Source of the DNA: Candidatus Solincola jinzensis
GTDB lineage: Bacteria; Actinomycetota; Geothermincolia; Geothermincolales; RBG-13-55-18
Direction: 5' to 3'
DNA length: 7,356 nucleotides
Assembly (NCBI GenBank): GCA_015711875.1
Contig: JACVJG010000127.1
Coordinates: 1 to 7,356 of the forward strand
The notes beneath the pieces are model-generated. The model had not been told where the DNA came from and made no database searches. It saw nothing but the letters and a program-made list of their open reading frames with translations. Below, in pieces: positions 5,972-7,356 of the stretch; position 1 is the stretch's first letter; the number at the start of each line of letters is the position of its first letter. The position numbers and the translations under genes are program-made.

Positions 5972-6709
5972 CTATCTCCTGCGCGCATCGGTGATGAGGC
6001 CGAAACGCATCTGCGTGCCGCCGATCTCCAGGATGTCGCCATCCTCAAGCAGCCTCTCCATCACCCGCCGTCCCCTCACCATGGTGCCGTTGGTGCTGCC
6101 CAGGTCCCGCAATATATAGCCCTCTGGAGCGCGCTCTATCTCGGCATGGTAGCGGGAAGCGCGCGGGTCGGGCAGTTTTAGGTCGTTGTCCTCCGCCCGT
6201 CCCACGCGGGTTTTGCCTCCCTCCAGGTAAAAGCTCAAACCGGCCTTTTCTCCGTTCAGCACCGTCAACACCCCGAGCCGCTCCTCCCTGTATTCCTGCG
6301 GACCGGTGATCAGGCGCTCCGTGGAGGGCTGCGCCGCCCCCCCTTCTTCAAGGCGGGAGGCCACCGCGAACTCCCCCTCGTGCAGGGAGGCGTCCTCCTG
6401 GAAATCAAGGCTCGGCCTGGTGATGAGACGGTAACCGCGCTCGTTGGCATAGGAGATGACCAGTGACTCCATCTCCTCCCTCATGGCCTCCAGAGCTCCC
6501 GCCAGGCGCATGTAGTCATGCGGGCTGAGGCGCACCTGGAAACGGTTGGGAGCATAGGTCTCGTTCACCCCCAGCACCTTGCCGTCGTCCACCTCCCGCG
6601 CCAGACGGCGCGCGACCTCGAGGGGATGCACTCCCCCTTTGAACGCGCGCGCGAATGGGCCCTCGAAGGCCTTTTCCAATCTCTTCTCGAAACGGCGCAG
6701 GACTCCCAC
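5972..6709 (-). CDS. fhaA: FHA-domain protein FhaA with N-terminal DUF3662 domain
   Basis: A cytosolic phosphothreonine-binding adaptor of 245 residues. The N-terminal part (1 to about 105: MGVLRRFEKRLEKAFEG, then a segment around HPLEVARRLAREVDDGKVLG and APNRFQVRLSP) fits the DUF3662/FhaA N-terminal domain. A short acidic linker (about 106-145) follows, then an FHA domain (about 150-240) with the binding-loop residues intact: Gly170-Arg171, Ser185-Arg-Tyr-His188 and GSTNGT (204-209). Mycobacterial FhaA is about 527 residues because of a long low-complexity linker, which is missing here. In M. tuberculosis the FHA domain of FhaA binds the phosphorylated MviN pseudokinase and restrains peptidoglycan synthesis. 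A pseudokinase in the same operon therefore makes a similar pairing plausible (inference). The start is GTG at 6709, fitting the conserved N-terminus; its ribosome binding site is weak (GAGGGG about 12 bases upstream). Confidence 0.93.
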   Translation of the reverse strand: MGVLRRFEKRLEKAFEGPFARAFKGGVHPLEVARRLAREVDDGKVLGVNETYAPNRFQVRLSPHDYMRLAGALEAMREEMESLVISYANERGYRLITRPSLDFQEDASLHEGEFAVASRLEEGGAAQPSTERLITGPQEYREERLGVLTVLNGEKAGLSFYLEGGKTRVGRAEDNDLKLPDPRASRYHAEIERAPEGYILRDLGSTNGTMVRGRRVMERLLEDGDILEIGGTQMRFGLITDARRR

Positions 6710-6737
6710 CGCGATCCCACCCCTCAGGTCCGCGAAA

Positions 6738-6758
6738 GGCGGCCTGGTAGCCGCCGCC
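6738..6758 (-). other. G+C-rich hairpin between the membrane-protein gene and fhaA
   Basis: GGCGGC pairs with GCCGCC across a loop of about 9 bases in the 54-base gap before fhaA. On the minus strand it is followed by only three T residues. It could be a weak or partial terminator or a processing/stability element that lowers readthrough into fhaA, but it is not a strong intrinsic terminator. In DNA this rich in G and C, such a stem can also arise by chance. Confidence 0.25.
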
Positions 6759-6763
6759 CTCTC

Positions 6764-7231
6764 TTATTTACCCCTCATCATATCCTCGATATCGGCGATG
6801 CGGGCGGGAAACCTCGCCGCCTCCACCGCCGCGAGCGCGTATGAAAGCCCGAAAAGCAGCGCGGCGCGCCCGAGATCGCCGCTGAACAGATAGTAGAACA
6901 TGCCGAGCACCGAGGCCATGCTCGTCCCTACCCCGGTGAGCCCGAACACCCCTTCCGCGTATGACCATCCCTTTTCTCTCTCGCCGATATATGGGAACAG
7001 TCTCCATAGACGCCCGTAAAGGTAGAGGGCGAAAAAAGCCCAGGCCGCGACCCCTCCCGCCGCCAGGCCCCCCGCCACCAGGTTGAGCGTCCCCGCTCCC
7101 ACCTCGGTCCTCTCCACCGCCCATGGAGTCAGGTGCAGGACGGCGCAGAAGGCCAGGAGTGCGGTGGGAATCCCCAGGGCGATGAGGCAAAACCGCCCGA
7201 ACACCTTCTTGCCTTCCTCGCTCAGGACCAT
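6764..7231 (-). CDS. Four-helix integral membrane protein of unknown function, first gene of the operon
   Basis: I do not recognise this 155-residue protein. It shows four hydrophobic segments at about 13-34, 47-73, 92-116 and 119-138. The first loop carries a short polar stretch (EVERTEVGAG region, about 38-48). The central hydrophilic loop has a basic/aromatic motif (YGRLWRLFPYIGEREKGW, 72-89). The C-terminus is charged (ARIADIEDMMRGK). It has no enzyme motif and no cleavable signal peptide. It starts at ATG 7231 with AAGGAG 9 bases upstream. It is 54 bases from fhaA on the same strand and lies directly downstream of the likely operon promoter, so it is probably co-transcribed with the FHA, PstP, RodA and PbpA genes. 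A role in envelope growth or signalling is only guilt by association. The coding call is supported by the long clean membrane-protein frame and ribosome binding site. Confidence 0.82.
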   Translation of the reverse strand: MVLSEEGKKVFGRFCLIALGIPTALLAFCAVLHLTPWAVERTEVGAGTLNLVAGGLAAGGVAAWAFFALYLYGRLWRLFPYIGEREKGWSYAEGVFGLTGVGTSMASVLGMFYYLFSGDLGRAALLFGLSYALAAVEAARFPARIADIEDMMRGK

Positions 7232-7253
7232 GGACGCAGGCTCCTTCCCATCA

Positions 7254-7270
7254 GGGGGAGACCCTCCCCC
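7254..7270 (-). promoter_or_regulatory. Perfect 7-bp stem-loop in the leader of the first gene
   Basis: GGGGGAG and CTCCCCC form an uninterrupted 7-bp inverted repeat around a 3-base loop. It lies between the predicted transcription start (about 7273) and the AAGGAG ribosome binding site (7246-7241). It is not followed by a T run on either strand, so it is not an intrinsic terminator. It would form a hairpin at the very 5' end of the mRNA, which could protect the transcript or affect translation (inference). Confidence 0.4.
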
Positions 7271-7279
7271 CGTGTGTGA

Positions 7280-7308
7280 ATTATATCAGCCGCTCCAGAA
7301 GCTTATAA
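7280..7308 (-). promoter_or_regulatory. Likely main promoter of the operon
   Basis: The minus strand has a perfect TATAAT (7285-7280), preceded at exactly 17 bases by TTATAA (7308-7303), which matches 3 of 6 bases of the TTGACA consensus. Expected transcription starts near 7273 and leaves a leader of about 42 bases before ATG 7231. This is the only good promoter-like sequence ahead of the run of co-directional genes and is fitting for a housekeeping sigma factor. The weak -35 suggests an activator may help. Confidence 0.5.
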
Positions 7309-7325
7309 GGCGGTGGGGCCACCTT
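7307..7325. repeat. Dyad symmetry overlapping and upstream of the -35 region
   Basis: AAGGCGG and CCACCTT form a 7-bp imperfect inverted repeat (one G-T mismatch or wobble) around five bases, directly upstream of the proposed -35 and touching it. It is flanked by A runs on the plus strand rather than T runs, so it does not look like a terminator for either strand. It could be an operator or the remnant of an upstream element; the window ends 31 bases further on, so the upstream gene is not visible. Confidence 0.3.
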
Positions 7326-7356
7326 AAAAACGCGCTCAGAGCTGCCGATAACAGAA

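Noticed and set aside
5061..6119. 352-codon plus-strand open frame across pstP, fhaB and fhaA
   Set aside because: It is a shadow: it lies antisense to three well-supported genes, spans their boundaries and has no domain pattern.

Overview
The window carries a single gene cluster, entirely on the minus strand and read from right to left. It is the conserved actinobacterial module that links peptidoglycan synthesis to Ser/Thr phosphosignalling: membrane protein - fhaA - fhaB - pstP - rodA - pbpA - PASTA kinase-like protein - Ser/Thr kinase. This order matches the fhaA-fhaB-pstP-rodA-pbpA-pknA-pknB cluster of mycobacteria and streptomycetes. With the high G+C content and frequent TTG/GTG starts, it points to an Actinomycetota genome. 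FhaA and PstP are much shorter than in Mycobacterium, so a less derived or deep-branching lineage is possible, but the species cannot be read from the sequence.

Layout in transcription order. At the right edge (7232-7356) lies a plausible main promoter: a perfect TATAAT, a weak -35, a dyad upstream and a 7-bp hairpin in the leader. It is followed by an unrecognised 155-residue four-helix membrane protein (7231-6764). Next come FhaA (6709-5972) and FhaB (5894-5448), the two FHA phosphothreonine readers. PstP, a PP2C phosphatase (5444-4665), overlaps RodA, the SEDS glycosyltransferase (4668-3283), by 4 bases. RodA overlaps PbpA, a class B transpeptidase (3299-1860). A PASTA-containing kinase-fold protein follows (1782-436). 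After a 369-base stretch with no recognisable gene, a second kinase starts at base 66 and runs off the left end.

How it works together. RodA polymerises lipid II and PbpA crosslinks it. The PASTA protein presumably senses muropeptide or cell-wall state outside the cell. The kinase writes phosphothreonines, FhaA and FhaB read them, and PstP erases them.

The most interesting feature is the PASTA protein at 436-1782, in the slot usually held by PknA. It keeps the kinase fold, transmembrane helix and two PASTA domains. It has lost the glycine-rich loop, the alpha-C glutamate, the HRD catalytic aspartate, the catalytic-loop Lys and Asn, and the APE glutamate. It is therefore predicted to be a pseudokinase receptor. 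The neighbouring kinase beginning at base 66 has an intact glycine-rich loop start. The operon thus seems to pair a PASTA pseudokinase with an active kinase and with FhaA, which recalls the mycobacterial MviN pseudokinase-FhaA partnership but in a different architecture.
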